Source: Promethearchaeota archaeon (GTDB lineage Archaea; Asgardarchaeota; Lokiarchaeia; Sigyniarchaeales; SOKP01). Taken from it: a stretch of 64,000 bases of DNA. Where the stretch lies: positions 1-64,000 of the forward strand of contig JAHLWS010000073.1 of the NCBI GenBank assembly GCA_019057795.1, written 5' to 3'. The first letter of the stretch is position 1, and every line of letters begins with the position of its first letter. This document shows positions 17,852-27,315 of this stretch, piece after piece. Made by a program: the position numbers and the translations under genes. The notes below the pieces were generated by a model. That model was not told the DNA's origin. It did not search any database and saw nothing but the letters and a program-made list of their open reading frames with translations.

Positions 17852-20647
17852 ATGGTAAATACCGAATATAACTTTCAAAAAATCGAGAAAAAATGGCAAA
17901 ATAAGTGGGAAAAAGAGAAGATTTTCGAAGTTAAAGAAGATTTGAGCAAAAAGGGGAAGACTAAATATTATGTTTTGGAGATGTACCCCTATCCAAGCTC
18001 AGATTTACATATCGGGCACCTTCGCAATTATTCAATAGGTGATTCTTTTGCAAGATTTAAAAGAATGCAAGGTTTTAATGTATTATACCCAATGGGGTAT
18101 GATAGCTATGGATTACCAGCAGAAAATGCTGCCATAGATCAAGGAGTAGATCCTGCAGAATGGACGGACTTTAATATAAAATCGATTCAACAACAACAAA
18201 AGCACATAGGGCTTTCATACGATTGGAGGCGAATGATCTATAGTCACGATCCTAATTATTACAAGTGGGATCAATGGTTCTTTATAAAAATGTACGAGAA
18301 AGGTTTAGCATACAGACAAGAAAGCTATGTGAATTGGTGCCCAGATTGCACGACGGTATTAGCTAATGAACAAGTTCTAAGCGGTAAATGTTGGCGTTGT
18401 AGTTCTGAAGTTGAACAGAAGTTCTTAACTCAATGGTTTTTAAAAATTAGAGAATATGCTGAGGAGCTTTTGGATGGATTAAACCAAGTTGAATGGCCAG
18501 AAAAAGTGAAAACTATGCAAAGAAACTGGATTGGGCGCTCCGAAGGAAGCATCATTCGGTTCCCAATTGTAGGAGAGGATCGAACAATCGACATTTTTAC
18601 AACTAGAGCTGATACTTTGTTTGGCGTTACCTTTATGGTCTTTGCACCAGAACATCCTTGGGTAAAATTATGGGTAAAAGGGACGGAATATGAGGAGGAC
18701 TTTGAAAATTTCTACAATGAAGTTGCGAAACAAGATAAATTTGAAAGAACCGATATTGAGGTTGAAAAGAAAGGATTGTTTATTGGTAGATATGCCATTA
18801 ACCCCATGACTAAGGAAGAAATTCAAATTTATGTAGGTAATTTTATCATCTATGAGTATGGTGCTGGAGCCGTTATGGCCGTTCCTGGACACGACCAACG
18901 CGACTTTGAATTTGCAAAAGAATACAATATACCAATAAAAATAGTTATTCAGCCGTTTGATTATGAAATACATGAAAAAAAAATGATTAGAGCTTATGAA
19001 GGCGATGGAACGCTAGTTAATTCAGACGAGTTTAACGGTATGGAAAACCGCTCTGCTATAAAATCAATTATAAAGAAGTTAGAAATTATGAAAATGGGGG
19101 AAGATACAATCAATTATAAATTAAGAGATTGGTTAATTTCCAGACAACGCTATTGGGGCTGCCCTATTCCAATTATTTATTGTGATACTTGTGGAATCGT
19201 TCCCGTACCTTGTGAAGACCTACCTGTGGAGCTGCCTAAAGACATAAAGTTCGTAGGTAAAGGAAATCCTCTTAAAACAAGTGTAAGTTTTGTCAAAGTC
19301 CAATGCCCAAAGTGTGGAAAACCAGCTAAAAGAGAAACTGATACAATGGATACTTTTGTAGATAGTTCGTGGTATTTCTTCAGGTATTGCGATCCTGATG
19401 AGAAGAAATTACCATATAGAAAAGATATAGCAGACTATTGGATGAATGTCGATCAGTATATTGGAGGTGTTGAACATTCTGTGCTTCATTTATTATATGC
19501 AAGGTTTTTCACTAAAGTAGCTCGAGATCTTGGGCTTCATTCGTGCGACGAACCATTTCAAAAGTTATTAACACAAGGAATGATAAATAAATCCCATCCT
19601 TTCTGCCCTGAATGCGAAACATTCGCAAAGAAAGCAGAAATGCACGATAAAAAATGTAAACGATGCGGAACGGAATATATTTTGAAAAGCGTTAAAATGA
19701 GTAAAAGTCTTGGTAATACCGTAGAACCAATTGGAATCATGAATAAATATGGAGCCGATGCAGCGAGATTTTTTATTTTATTTGGGGCTAGTCCAAAATC
19801 AGGGTTAGAATGGTCTGACGAAGGCGTAGATTTCGCTTACAAATTTATGAGGAATTTTTTTCACTTGTTAAGAGAACCAATCGAAAAAGTACGAGCAAAG
19901 AGCTCCATTAGGGACGAATTAATAACATACAATTTGAATAAAACTATAAAAGCAGTTACAGAAAGCTACGAGAAACTTGCCATACGAGATGTTATTAATC
20001 ATATTATTCTATTTTTTTCGGATTTAACAAAATATAAGGACGAAGGTGGATTAAAAGAAATCTTCAACGAGTGTCGAGAAAAATTGACTTTGCTTTTCCA
20101 CCCAATTGCTCCACATACAACAGAGGAGATTTGGGAGCTTATGGGAAAAAAGGATTTTATCAGTTTAGCCAACTGGCCATCGTATAACGTTTCTTTATTA
20201 ACTGTCGGAAACCAATTTAAATGGAAACTTATGAGCAATACTGTAGACGATATTAGCAGCATTAAATTAGCAACCAAAAAAGGCAAGTTAAAAGACATTA
20301 TCATAATAATTGCCGCTTCGTGGAAATTCAAATTCTATTCGCTTTTAATGTCTTTAATAGAAAAGTCAAAAAATCAAGGAGAAATCATGAAAAAGATAAT
20401 GCAACATGACGAGTTTAAAACTTACGATAAATTCATTAATCAAACAACGGCAAGAATATTAAAAAATATTGGTAAATATCCAAAATATACACTTTCAAGT
20501 GAAGAAGAGTATCAATTCTTTAAGGAGATGATACCAATAATTAAAAAAAAATTCAACTGCCCGATAAACATCATTTTAGAGAGCGACTCAAAAGAAAATA
20601 AAGCGTCCCAATCGCTACCAGGTCGACCTGCAATAGTTATTAAATAA
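17852..20647 (+). CDS. leuS: Leucyl-tRNA synthetase, bacterial-type catalytic body with archaeal-like C-terminus
   Basis: LeuRS charges tRNA-Leu. The 931-residue protein has HIGH at residues 53-56 and KMSKS at 615-619. The body is bacterial in type: [20 protein letters not shown] and [15 protein letters not shown] match bacterial rather than archaeal LeuRS. The CP1 editing domain is present (TTRADTLFG and [10 protein letters not shown]). Three zinc modules are visible: CPDC with CWRC, CDTCG with CPKCG, and CPECETF with CKRCG just before KMSKS. The last 130 residues (a helical segment [14 protein letters not shown], then [11 protein letters not shown] at the end) resemble the C-terminal extension of archaeal LeuRS. 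The gene therefore looks like a hybrid or an old transfer that kept or regained an archaeal tRNA-binding tail. The function is secure; the hybrid origin is inference. Confidence 0.95.
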   Translation: MVNTEYNFQKIEKKWQNKWEKEKIFEVKEDLSKKGKTKYYVLEMYPYPSSDLHIGHLRNYSIGDSFARFKRMQGFNVLYPMGYDSYGLPAENAAIDQGVDPAEWTDFNIKSIQQQQKHIGLSYDWRRMIYSHDPNYYKWDQWFFIKMYEKGLAYRQESYVNWCPDCTTVLANEQVLSGKCWRCSSEVEQKFLTQWFLKIREYAEELLDGLNQVEWPEKVKTMQRNWIGRSEGSIIRFPIVGEDRTIDIFTTRADTLFGVTFMVFAPEHPWVKLWVKGTEYEEDFENFYNEVAKQDKFERTDIEVEKKGLFIGRYAINPMTKEEIQIYVGNFIIYEYGAGAVMAVPGHDQRDFEFAKEYNIPIKIVIQPFDYEIHEKKMIRAYEGDGTLVNSDEFNGMENRSAIKSIIKKLEIMKMGEDTINYKLRDWLISRQRYWGCPIPIIYCDTCGIVPVPCEDLPVELPKDIKFVGKGNPLKTSVSFVKVQCPKCGKPAKRETDTMDTFVDSSWYFFRYCDPDEKKLPYRKDIADYWMNVDQYIGGVEHSVLHLLYARFFTKVARDLGLHSCDEPFQKLLTQGMINKSHPFCPECETFAKKAEMHDKKCKRCGTEYILKSVKMSKSLGNTVEPIGIMNKYGADAARFFILFGASPKSGLEWSDEGVDFAYKFMRNFFHLLREPIEKVRAKSSIRDELITYNLNKTIKAVTESYEKLAIRDVINHIILFFSDLTKYKDEGGLKEIFNECREKLTLLFHPIAPHTTEEIWELMGKKDFISLANWPSYNVSLLTVGNQFKWKLMSNTVDDISSIKLATKKGKLKDIIIIIAASWKFKFYSLLMSLIEKSKNQGEIMKKIMQHDEFKTYDKFINQTTARILKNIGKYPKYTLSSEEEYQFFKEMIPIIKKKFNCPINIILESDSKENKASQSLPGRPAIVIK

Positions 20648-20823
20648 TATAAAAAATAAATTCCTTTTATTGATTTTTGTTCCCTCCTTGTATATCAGAA
20701 AATATATTTTACTAATAAAACCATAATATTTACTGCACTGATTTAAATACATAATACCAAATCTATATTTATACAATAAAATGTAATTTATTTTTCAAAT
20801 TTCTGTAAAGATACTTATATAAG

Positions 20824-21675
20824 ATGACATTTTACGAACTTTCAGTTATTACTAACACGGGATTTCCTTATTACAATTTAAAACTAAAGAGTCCTCCTAG
20901 TGGTGTGAATTTATATTTAAGATTTTTTGATTTTTCCCATAATAATTCTGGTCCAAATATTAACCTAGATCTTGTCAGCCTATTTGAGCTCAATGCTGGA
21001 TTAGTTTCAGCTTTATACGAATTTGCCCGAAGTATTGACAAAAAAATTGAAAAACTTGAATTCAAACCACGTAAAAAAGGAGCTTTAAACAAAGCAAATT
21101 ATAAAGGTGATGTTTTAATCACCACTCAAACAGAACCATACTTACTTCATAAATCTGTTCGGGAAAAGATAAAATTAATTTATAATTCCGTGATATCTCC
21201 TAAAATCCCCCTTGATTCGGCTTTAAAAATATTACAAAACGAAGAAGATAAAATATTAGATATTTTAACAGATTCAGAAGCAAGAAATCGCGTAAAAAAA
21301 CATAAAAAAGAGATCAATCAATTAGCAAATGATTTTTTAACTGAGATGAATAGCTATGGACTTCATGGTATTTGTATTACTTGTTTTGATCTCTCACCTA
21401 TTACTGTATTCGGAAAGAAATATTCTTTAAATGATGTAGAAACAATTTTGAGAAAGATTGGCGTAATCCCTGAGATCTCGCCTTTAGAATGGATATATCG
21501 GCAGTCATATATTTCAGACGAACAAATATGGGTGTATTTAATAAAATCAGGAGTAGGTCCAACTATTCACGGACTATTTGAACCTTATTTTTACCTACTA
21601 TTTGCTGATCCTCAGTCTTATTTAGGGGAATTTCCTGGAAAGCTTACTGCTAAATTTAATCAAGTTTTAGGATAA
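20824..21675 (+). CDS. Longin/roadblock-like protein, Asgard type
   Basis: This 283-residue protein has no membrane segment. The first 90 residues fit a longin-like alpha-beta pattern: an opening strand ELSVITNTGFPYYNLKL, then a helix FELNAGLVSALYEFARSI and a strand KIEKLEFKP. The middle (about residues 125-185) is a charged helical stretch, and the C-terminal 90 residues are mixed (SLNDVETILRKIG, GVGPTIHGLFEPYF) and unrecognised. Longin and roadblock domains are abundant in Asgard archaea, where they are thought to work with small GTPases. It stands alone between leuS and a convergent tpiA gene. I base the longin call on pattern, not on a specific catalytic motif. Confidence 0.5.
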   Translation: MTFYELSVITNTGFPYYNLKLKSPPSGVNLYLRFFDFSHNNSGPNINLDLVSLFELNAGLVSALYEFARSIDKKIEKLEFKPRKKGALNKANYKGDVLITTQTEPYLLHKSVREKIKLIYNSVISPKIPLDSALKILQNEEDKILDILTDSEARNRVKKHKKEINQLANDFLTEMNSYGLHGICITCFDLSPITVFGKKYSLNDVETILRKIGVIPEISPLEWIYRQSYISDEQIWVYLIKSGVGPTIHGLFEPYFYLLFADPQSYLGEFPGKLTAKFNQVLG

Positions 21676-21704
21676 ATTGATTTAGAAAATATAAACAAAA
21701 TATT

Positions 21705-22475
21705 TTATTTAACGGATGTTTCTGCTGCTTTTATTACTTCATATAGTGAATCTGCCTGTAGTGAAGCTCCTCCAACTAAACCTCCATCAATATTATCTTT
21801 TTTGAATATATCTTCTGCGTTTTTTGGTTTTATAGAGCCCCCATATTGGATTCTAACTATATCTGCTGTTTTTTTATCGTAGTTTTTGGCTAAAAGTTCG
21901 CGAATAAAAACATGTATCTCTTCAGCTTGCTCTGGAGTAGCTGTTTTTCCCGTACCAATTGCCCATATTGGTTCATACGCTATAACAACTTTATTCATTT
22001 CTTCATTTGTTAAGTCTTTAAAAGTATTTTTAAATTGATTTTCAATCATTTCTTTTGTTCTTCCAGTTTCTCTTTCTTCAAGATGTTCTCCAATACAAAC
22101 AATCGTATTTAAACCCAAAGATAAGGCTTTTTTCAATTTTTTGTTTACTAATTCGTTTGTTTCTTTAAAAATATCCCTTCTTTCGCTATGACCAAGAATT
22201 ACAAATTTACACCCGAGTTCTTTTAAGAAAAATGGAGAAATCTCGCCTGTAAAAGCTCCTTTTTCTTCAAAATATATGTTCTGGGCTCCAATCATTATAT
22301 TTGTGTTTTGGACACACTCAATCGTAGAATATAAGGCTGTAAAGGGTGGAACAATCACAATGTCGACAGAATTAATCTTTTCCACTAAGGGAATCAACTT
22401 TTTCAGCATTTCTATAGCTTCTGAAGGGGTTCCCTTATTCATTTTCCAATTCCCGCCAATAATTGGTTTCCTCAT
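21705..22475 (-). CDS. tpiA: Triosephosphate isomerase, bacterial/eukaryotic length
   Basis: This enzyme interconverts dihydroxyacetone phosphate and glyceraldehyde 3-phosphate. At 256 residues it has the length and motifs of bacterial and eukaryotic enzymes; the usual archaeal form is shorter, near 225. Catalytic residues are intact: Asn and Lys11 in GGNWKMN, His in ILGHSERR, Glu in AYEPIWAIGTGK, and the phosphate-binding loops QYGGSIKP and GLVGGASLQ. It is monocistronic or starts a loose minus-strand run with the HdrC-like gene about 100 bp upstream. The function is secure. Confidence 0.97.
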   Translation of the reverse strand: MRKPIIGGNWKMNKGTPSEAIEMLKKLIPLVEKINSVDIVIVPPFTALYSTIECVQNTNIMIGAQNIYFEEKGAFTGEISPFFLKELGCKFVILGHSERRDIFKETNELVNKKLKKALSLGLNTIVCIGEHLEERETGRTKEMIENQFKNTFKDLTNEEMNKVVIAYEPIWAIGTGKTATPEQAEEIHVFIRELLAKNYDKKTADIVRIQYGGSIKPKNAEDIFKKDNIDGGLVGGASLQADSLYEVIKAAETSVK

Positions 22476-22573
22476 TTTTAATTACCTTTTTCCTTCTTTT
22501 AAAAATGTATAGATTAAACTCGATAATGATTTTAATTTAAGTTATATTTATGTAAAAAGAGTAATAAAAAAGA

Positions 22574-23077
22574 TTATTCTTCTTTTTTTATTTTGTCTGC
22601 TAACTTTGTAGCTTCTAATAGCTTTTTTACTTCATTGACATCTGGAGACATAACTTTTGGTAATCCGAGTTGATCTCTTCTTCTTTCTATAGCAGGTTGC
22701 ATGGGAATTGCTTTACCATTTTCTAAAATGGTGGATGCTTGAATAGTGTAATAATCTGGAGCTTCACCTCTTTCAACACTCATATTTTTTAAAATGGTAA
22801 AAATTTCTGTAAGTTCTACTTTTTGAGGACACACCTCATCGCAAGTATCACAAACTGTGCATCCCCATATACTAAACGAATTTTCTCTCCCAAAAATTTT
22901 TTCTTTTAACCCAAGAAGCGCATCCAAAATTAGTCTCCTAGGGTTATAGCGTCCATTTGTTACTTGTGCCACAGGGCAAGCTCCACTACATGTAGCACAC
23001 TGATAACAATAAGCTAATGTACTACCGATGTCAGATTGGATAATTTGGTTTCGAAACTCAAAATCTATGGTTGCCAT
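22574..23077 (-). CDS. HdrC-like iron-sulfur protein
   Basis: This 167-residue protein has two [4Fe-4S] motifs, CYQCATCSGACPV near residue 22 and CTVCDTCDEVCP near residue 70, in the order and spacing of heterodisulfide reductase subunit C. The helix NPRRLILDALLGLKE between them is typical. I start it at the ATG at 23077 (MATIDFEFRN); an ATG at 23125 would add 16 hydrophobic residues not expected in HdrC. HdrC passes electrons to HdrB, but no HdrB gene is in the window, so it may serve another oxidoreductase or a distant HdrB. The family call is good and the partner is unknown. Confidence 0.85.
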   Translation of the reverse strand: MATIDFEFRNQIIQSDIGSTLAYCYQCATCSGACPVAQVTNGRYNPRRLILDALLGLKEKIFGRENSFSIWGCTVCDTCDEVCPQKVELTEIFTILKNMSVERGEAPDYYTIQASTILENGKAIPMQPAIERRRDQLGLPKVMSPDVNEVKKLLEATKLADKIKKEE

Positions 23078-23200
23078 AAATATCAACTTAGTTTTTATAA
23101 AACTTATATTAATATTAAATAGCATTAAATTTTAAACTAATTCTTTTTAATTTTAAAAAAAGGGATAAATAATTTAATATTAAAAGAGAGATTTCTGATT

Positions 23201-23566
23201 TTAATTTTGACTTAATTTAGATATCGTTTCTTTAATGATAGCTTCTCCATAGTTTCCAACCATTTTACCATTAATCATAACTTCCCTTCCTTGTACTTCA
23301 ACTGCACCATCCACTAATTTCCCGTTCTTGAAAAATAATAAGGTTGGAATAGCGGTTACACCAAATTTTTCGCCTAAAGGTCTATTTTGTTCTAAATCTA
23401 CTTGCAACAGCTTAAATAAACCCTCTCTCTCTAGTTTTTCTAAAGTTGGACTTAAAATTTTACATGGTCCACACCAATTTGTATAAATATCACAAATAAC
23501 GATTCCATTATCGTAGTTATTTGGAAGCTCAATACCATATTCTTTTAAATCTTCGATACTCGTCAT
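23201..23566 (-). CDS. Thioredoxin
   Basis: This 121-residue single-domain thioredoxin has the active site NWCGPCK (Cys at about residues 32 and 35), the cis-proline segment AIPTLLFFKNGKLV, and a usual C-terminal helix. A small insertion after the cis-proline strand (VEVQGREVMINGKMVG) makes it slightly longer than most. It reduces protein disulfides in the cytoplasm. It lies 124 bp upstream of the HdrC-like gene on the same strand, and a shared redox role is possible but not shown. Confidence 0.92.
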   Translation of the reverse strand: MTSIEDLKEYGIELPNNYDNGIVICDIYTNWCGPCKILSPTLEKLEREGLFKLLQVDLEQNRPLGEKFGVTAIPTLLFFKNGKLVDGAVEVQGREVMINGKMVGNYGEAIIKETISKLSQN

Positions 23567-23782
23567 TTTATTTCAGTTTCTGGTCCTTACTTAATGATCT
23601 TTTGAATAATATGATTTATATTAGTCAAAACTAATATTTAATTACTTTTATTAGTTTCATTTATAAAACATTAAGCTACTTAGGAAAAAGTAGTGGATTT
23701 TTTTTCAGAACTAAAAAAAAATAACGATAATTTAACCCAATCGCGTTTTAAAATATTAATAACCTAATAAAAGATGAATTTA

Positions 23783-24382
23783 CTAATTTAATGATTTCTT
23801 TTTGACTAAAGTATTTAGTTGAGCAATTAACCAACAAAGTTCTTCGTATGTCGATGAAGATTTAAAAATTTCTTTCGTCTTTAACTGTATTTCATTCTTT
23901 GAAGTTTTCTTTGAGCCTTTTAAAAGCTTTAATTGTAATTGAGCCAAAGTTTTGCATAATTCTTTATATGATTTTTTTTTTTGGGAAAGGTCGTTTGCCG
24001 CGATAGTTATTTCTGCCTCGAGATCTGGATTTAATCCTGCTTCAATGAGCTCCATAGTTTCGTCAATTTGGATTTTTAATTCAGCTCTTCTTTCTATGGC
24101 TTTTTTTTGTTTTAATCCATTGCTTAAAAAATCTTTAATGACGATAAAAGCACCATATTCTTTGTTTTGATCTATTATTTGAATGTTAGCTGTTTTTTCC
24201 TTTTTTTCATTTAACAAGTTTGCCTTATTTATTGTTATATCCTTTCTCTTTTTAGATATGTTCGAACCAAACCATATATATATTGTTTTAAAATCGTCAA
24301 TTAAATACACAGTATCTTCTTTAAAATCGGCTTTACTTATTCTTTTTAATCCTCCCCTTACACCGACACTATACAATATCAT
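23783..24382 (-). CDS. Gelsolin-domain protein
   Basis: This 199-residue protein opens with a single gelsolin-like domain (about residues 1-95). The fold signature is visible: YLIDDFKTIYIWFGSNIS followed by a Lys-rich helix KANLLNEKK and the strand IQIIDQNKEYGAF, matching the gelsolin pattern of a strand, WxG, a long helix and a strand. The remaining 100 residues are charged helices (RRAELKIQIDETMELIEAGL; KSYKELCKTLAQLQLKLLKG) without a second gelsolin domain. Gelsolin-domain proteins bind actin in eukaryotes, and Asgard two-domain gelsolins were shown to regulate actin assembly. A one-domain form with a helical tail may bind actin differently or bind something else. No actin or profilin gene is in the window. 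Confidence 0.68.
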   Translation of the reverse strand: MILYSVGVRGGLKRISKADFKEDTVYLIDDFKTIYIWFGSNISKKRKDITINKANLLNEKKEKTANIQIIDQNKEYGAFIVIKDFLSNGLKQKKAIERRAELKIQIDETMELIEAGLNPDLEAEITIAANDLSQKKKSYKELCKTLAQLQLKLLKGSKKTSKNEIQLKTKEIFKSSSTYEELCWLIAQLNTLVKKKSLN

Positions 24383-24462
24383 TTCAAATCTCAGTTTATA
24401 TTATTATTACAAAGAAAATAAAATTATCTTCTGATTTAAACGTAAATATAAAAATAAATTGC

Positions 24463-25110
24463 TTAGATTTTCAAAGATTTCTTTGTTAATATTTCTACCT
24501 TTATCTTGGAATCCTTTTTTGCCATAAGTTCCCTAAATGGGTTTAAATCCTTTTCCCAATTATGCATTGGAACTACTATTTCAGGTTGGATATCTAATGC
24601 CGCATCAGTAGCTTCCTCAAAATCCATAGTATATGTCCCTCCACATGGTAATAAAGCGACCGTTATTTTTCTGATAGCTAATTCTTTCATCTCAGGGATT
24701 CTTTCCGTATCACCCGCATGATAAACACTTTTACCTGCCGATTCTATTATCGTTCCAACCCAATTATTGCTTTTTGGATGAGTACCTTTTTTTATAGTAT
24801 ATGCCGGAAAAAGCTCGATTGTAAAATCTTTGTATGCGAATTCTTCCCCAATTTCTAGAGCTTGCCCATCAAATTTTATTAAACTGTCAGCTATACTAAC
24901 AGGACCTAATAAAATTGTATCATCTTTCCATATTTTCTTAATATCTGACCTTGAAAAATGATCACCATGGCTGTGGGAAGAAACTATAATATCAGCTTTT
25001 TCTTCACCATTTTTAATATTGTATGGATCTAAGTATATTATCCTTCCACTAAACATCTTTATTTTAAAACTAGCATGTCCTAACCAAAAAATTTCCATTT
25101 GAGCATCCAT
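24463..25110 (-). CDS. Metallo-beta-lactamase-fold hydrolase, UPF0173 type
   Basis: This 215-residue protein has the metal-binding motif SHSHGDHF (about residues 45-52), AGDTERIPEM (metal-bridging Asp) and a late His in VPMHNWEKD, all as in the UPF0173 branch of the metallo-beta-lactamase fold. The substrate is unknown. The ATG at 25110 is supported by AGAGGT seven bases upstream; a second ATG at 25098 gives MEIFWLGH, the usual family start, so four extra residues are possible. It lies 80 bp upstream of the gelsolin-domain gene on the same strand, so the two may be co-transcribed. Confidence 0.85.
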   Translation of the reverse strand: MDAQMEIFWLGHASFKIKMFSGRIIYLDPYNIKNGEEKADIIVSSHSHGDHFSRSDIKKIWKDDTILLGPVSIADSLIKFDGQALEIGEEFAYKDFTIELFPAYTIKKGTHPKSNNWVGTIIESAGKSVYHAGDTERIPEMKELAIRKITVALLPCGGTYTMDFEEATDAALDIQPEIVVPMHNWEKDLNPFRELMAKKDSKIKVEILTKKSLKI

Positions 25111-25264
25111 TAATATTACCTCTAAATATTTTTAAATTTAATCTAAGTTGTTAGTTAAAATAAATGATTATAGATTATAATTCTTCCTTGAAAAACATAC
25201 TAATCATCTTTTAAATGAATTGAAAATATTAATATGGATGCATATTTTTCAATAATTATTCAAA

Positions 25265-25272
25265 TTTATATA
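25265..25272 (+). promoter_or_regulatory. TATA-like box for TRAPP/V4R operon
   Basis: TTTATATA follows an A-rich stretch in the 179-bp gap between divergent genes and is centred about 21 bp before the ATG at 25290. At normal archaeal spacing this would give a leaderless or nearly leaderless transcript. Pattern evidence only. Confidence 0.42.
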
Positions 25273-25289
25273 CCCAAATTGAAAGAAAG

Positions 25290-25790
25290 ATGAATTTAAC
25301 GAGAGAAGATTTAATTCAGTCAGATGCTACAATGAATCAAATGCGAAACATGGTATATTATTTAGAACGCTTCATGAAAATCAATGATGTTTCTGAAATA
25401 AGAGAAAAACTTAGAAGAATGGGTCGAAACATTGCCCATACTTATATGAATTATTGGAAACCAATTGATTTTGTAAATATAACTAATGTGAAAGATGTTG
25501 TTTCAACGATTTACAAAAAAATTTTAAACAGCACTGTTTTAGTAGAACTTGATGAGATTGAGAAGGTAATTAGGGTTAAGGATAACGATTGCTCTTTGTG
25601 CAAGTATCCATTTAACGATATCGAAGTTGCGGGATGTGAAATAATTGCAGCAATGATTTCAGAATTTATCTCTCTAATTAATAATGAAAAATCGTTAATA
25701 ATACTACAACCAATTGATATTCACGAATCTCGGACATTTGGAAATAAATATTGTCTTCATAGTTTTAAATACACTGAAGGAGGCGCTTAA
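25290..25790 (+). CDS. TRAPP (Bet3-like)/V4R-domain protein
   Basis: This 166-residue protein is small and soluble. Its first half is helical with REKLRRMGRNIAHTYM, resembling the LRxMGxxIG helix of TRAPP/V4R domains. Later it has a CSLCKYPF zinc or disulfide knuckle, a helix AGCEIIAAMISEFISLI, then a strand that ends in KYCLHSFKY, as in V4R domains where the final strand carries a cysteine before aromatic residues. TRAPP-fold proteins tether vesicles in eukaryotes, and V4R domains bind small hydrophobic ligands in prokaryotes. The next gene, 2 bp away behind a GGAGG site, encodes a larger protein with the same kind of domain, so the two probably form a heterodimer, as Bet3-type subunits do. 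The vesicle role is inference. Confidence 0.58.
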   Translation: MNLTREDLIQSDATMNQMRNMVYYLERFMKINDVSEIREKLRRMGRNIAHTYMNYWKPIDFVNITNVKDVVSTIYKKILNSTVLVELDEIEKVIRVKDNDCSLCKYPFNDIEVAGCEIIAAMISEFISLINNEKSLIILQPIDIHESRTFGNKYCLHSFKYTEGGA

Positions 25791-25792
25791 TT

Positions 25793-27268
25793 ATGGGAGC
25801 AGTTCAATGGCTATTAAAAAAGGTTACTAAAGTATTTGGTAGAAACACTAATTCTTTATTTTACGTTCTTCTTTACCGTGAAATACTAAAAGAGATAAAT
25901 GAAATTACGAAAAATGAAGAAGATAGCGTGATTATTCTTCGAGAAATCGGAAAACAAGCAGCAACAGAATCCTGTGAACGTCATACTGCCGTTTTTAAGT
26001 GGATGCCCGGAAGTCCAAAAAAAATAGTTGAATATTTTGAACTCTTGTGGGTGGTTGTTTTTGGGAAGGACTTAGAGGAGGGGGACTTAACATACCAAGA
26101 AATTCCAAAAGAAGGCTCAAAATATAATGATTATATCGTTAAAATAAAAAGCTGTCCACTTTGTGCAGGATATGGGTTAGATCATGAAGATACTTTTAAT
26201 TTTCAAAAATTAAAAAGTAAAGATAGCGAAGGATTTGCTTGTGGTTTAACGGGAATGTTAGAGAGCGTTGCTAATTTCATACTTAAAATTAAAAGGAACG
26301 ATTATCGAATTAACATAGTAGAACAGAAATGTATTGCAAAAGGAGAAGAATCCCTTCAATTTACATGTAAAATATATGACAATATTGAATGGAAAAATCT
26401 AATGAGCACTCGAATTCAAGATAAAATCAAATCTGGCGTAAAATTTGAAGAGAGTTTGGAAGACGAAGTCGTTCAAGAAACTAAATTAGACATCATAGAT
26501 AAACTTCAGGAAGTACTATCTTTAGATAAAATTGAGGAATTACTCGATGAACCATTAGAAGGTATTAAAGAAAAAGTTGCTGAGATAATAGAAGATAAAT
26601 TAAATCTTGAACCTCAACATTTCTTCGATTACTTTAAAGATTACGAGGATGATATGATTAGGATAGTTGGATTTCTCTCAGTTCACCTCCTTAACGAATA
26701 TGGAGGATTAATTGAAAAAATTCTCGAAAATAACACTTTCGCAAAAATTGCGGGATATCTTTTTAAACAGTTAAGAGAATTTGCGCTATTATTCGTACCC
26801 ATTGATGTAATTAACGATTATCACCAATTATTAATAAATTTTCTTGACGGATTAGCTTCCGATGAAATGGTTGACAACATAAAACAATTTTCGGGGAAGG
26901 ATGATATTAATTTTCTTTTTGAAGGTGCCCAAATGGCACTTGAAAATTTAGGCATTGACTTTTCAGAGCTAAAAGATAATGTTTGGGAAGAATTAAGAAA
27001 GGAAAGAGAAGATGGTTTAATTTCCTCAGAACAATCAATGATGGAAAAAACCGAAGAAAATATCCCAAACCTTATTAAAATTATGCAAGAAATCTTAATG
27101 TTATTCAGCGATATTTTAACTCTCCCTATAAGAGTGTTGATATCAGAAAGTCATTATGGTATTAAGACTGCGATTAATTCGGTTGTATCTGAAGAAGAAG
27201 GGCTGTTTGGTAGTATTAAAGACAGAATTGATACGATTTTTGATTATGTTCAAGAAATAAGGCAATAA
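25793..27268 (+). CDS. TRAPP/V4R-like domain protein with long helical C-terminus
   Basis: This 491-residue protein starts with a TRAPP/V4R-like domain (residues 1 to about 200): REIGKQAATESCER, a knuckle SCPLCAGYG, helix ACGLTGMLESVANFILKI, strand INIVEQKCIAKGEESLQFTCKI. This last part matches the V4R pattern of a conserved Cys, a Gly turn and a final Cys strand. Residues 200-491 are acidic amphipathic helices with no recognised domain (IVGFLSVHLLNEYGGLIEKIL). A GGAGG site nine bases before the ATG and the 2-bp gap to the smaller V4R gene point to coupled translation and a complex. I propose an Asgard TRAPP-like dimer; a ligand-sensing V4R pair is the alternative. Confidence 0.58.
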   Translation: MGAVQWLLKKVTKVFGRNTNSLFYVLLYREILKEINEITKNEEDSVIILREIGKQAATESCERHTAVFKWMPGSPKKIVEYFELLWVVVFGKDLEEGDLTYQEIPKEGSKYNDYIVKIKSCPLCAGYGLDHEDTFNFQKLKSKDSEGFACGLTGMLESVANFILKIKRNDYRINIVEQKCIAKGEESLQFTCKIYDNIEWKNLMSTRIQDKIKSGVKFEESLEDEVVQETKLDIIDKLQEVLSLDKIEELLDEPLEGIKEKVAEIIEDKLNLEPQHFFDYFKDYEDDMIRIVGFLSVHLLNEYGGLIEKILENNTFAKIAGYLFKQLREFALLFVPIDVINDYHQLLINFLDGLASDEMVDNIKQFSGKDDINFLFEGAQMALENLGIDFSELKDNVWEELRKEREDGLISSEQSMMEKTEENIPNLIKIMQEILMLFSDILTLPIRVLISESHYGIKTAINSVVSEEEGLFGSIKDRIDTIFDYVQEIRQ

Positions 27269-27315
27269 TTAATGAAAATTAAAAAAAAAAAAATTAAAAA
27301 TAAATTTATTTTTAC

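Noticed and set aside
20815..20823. TATA-like TTATATAAG directly before the ATG of the longin-like gene
   Set aside because: It touches the ATG, so at normal spacing transcription would start inside the gene and no good in-frame start follows. Probably chance in AT-rich DNA.
23078..23125. Upstream ATG adding 16 residues to the HdrC-like protein
   Set aside because: The added residues are hydrophobic and outside family homology; the ATG at 23077 gives a normal HdrC N-terminus.
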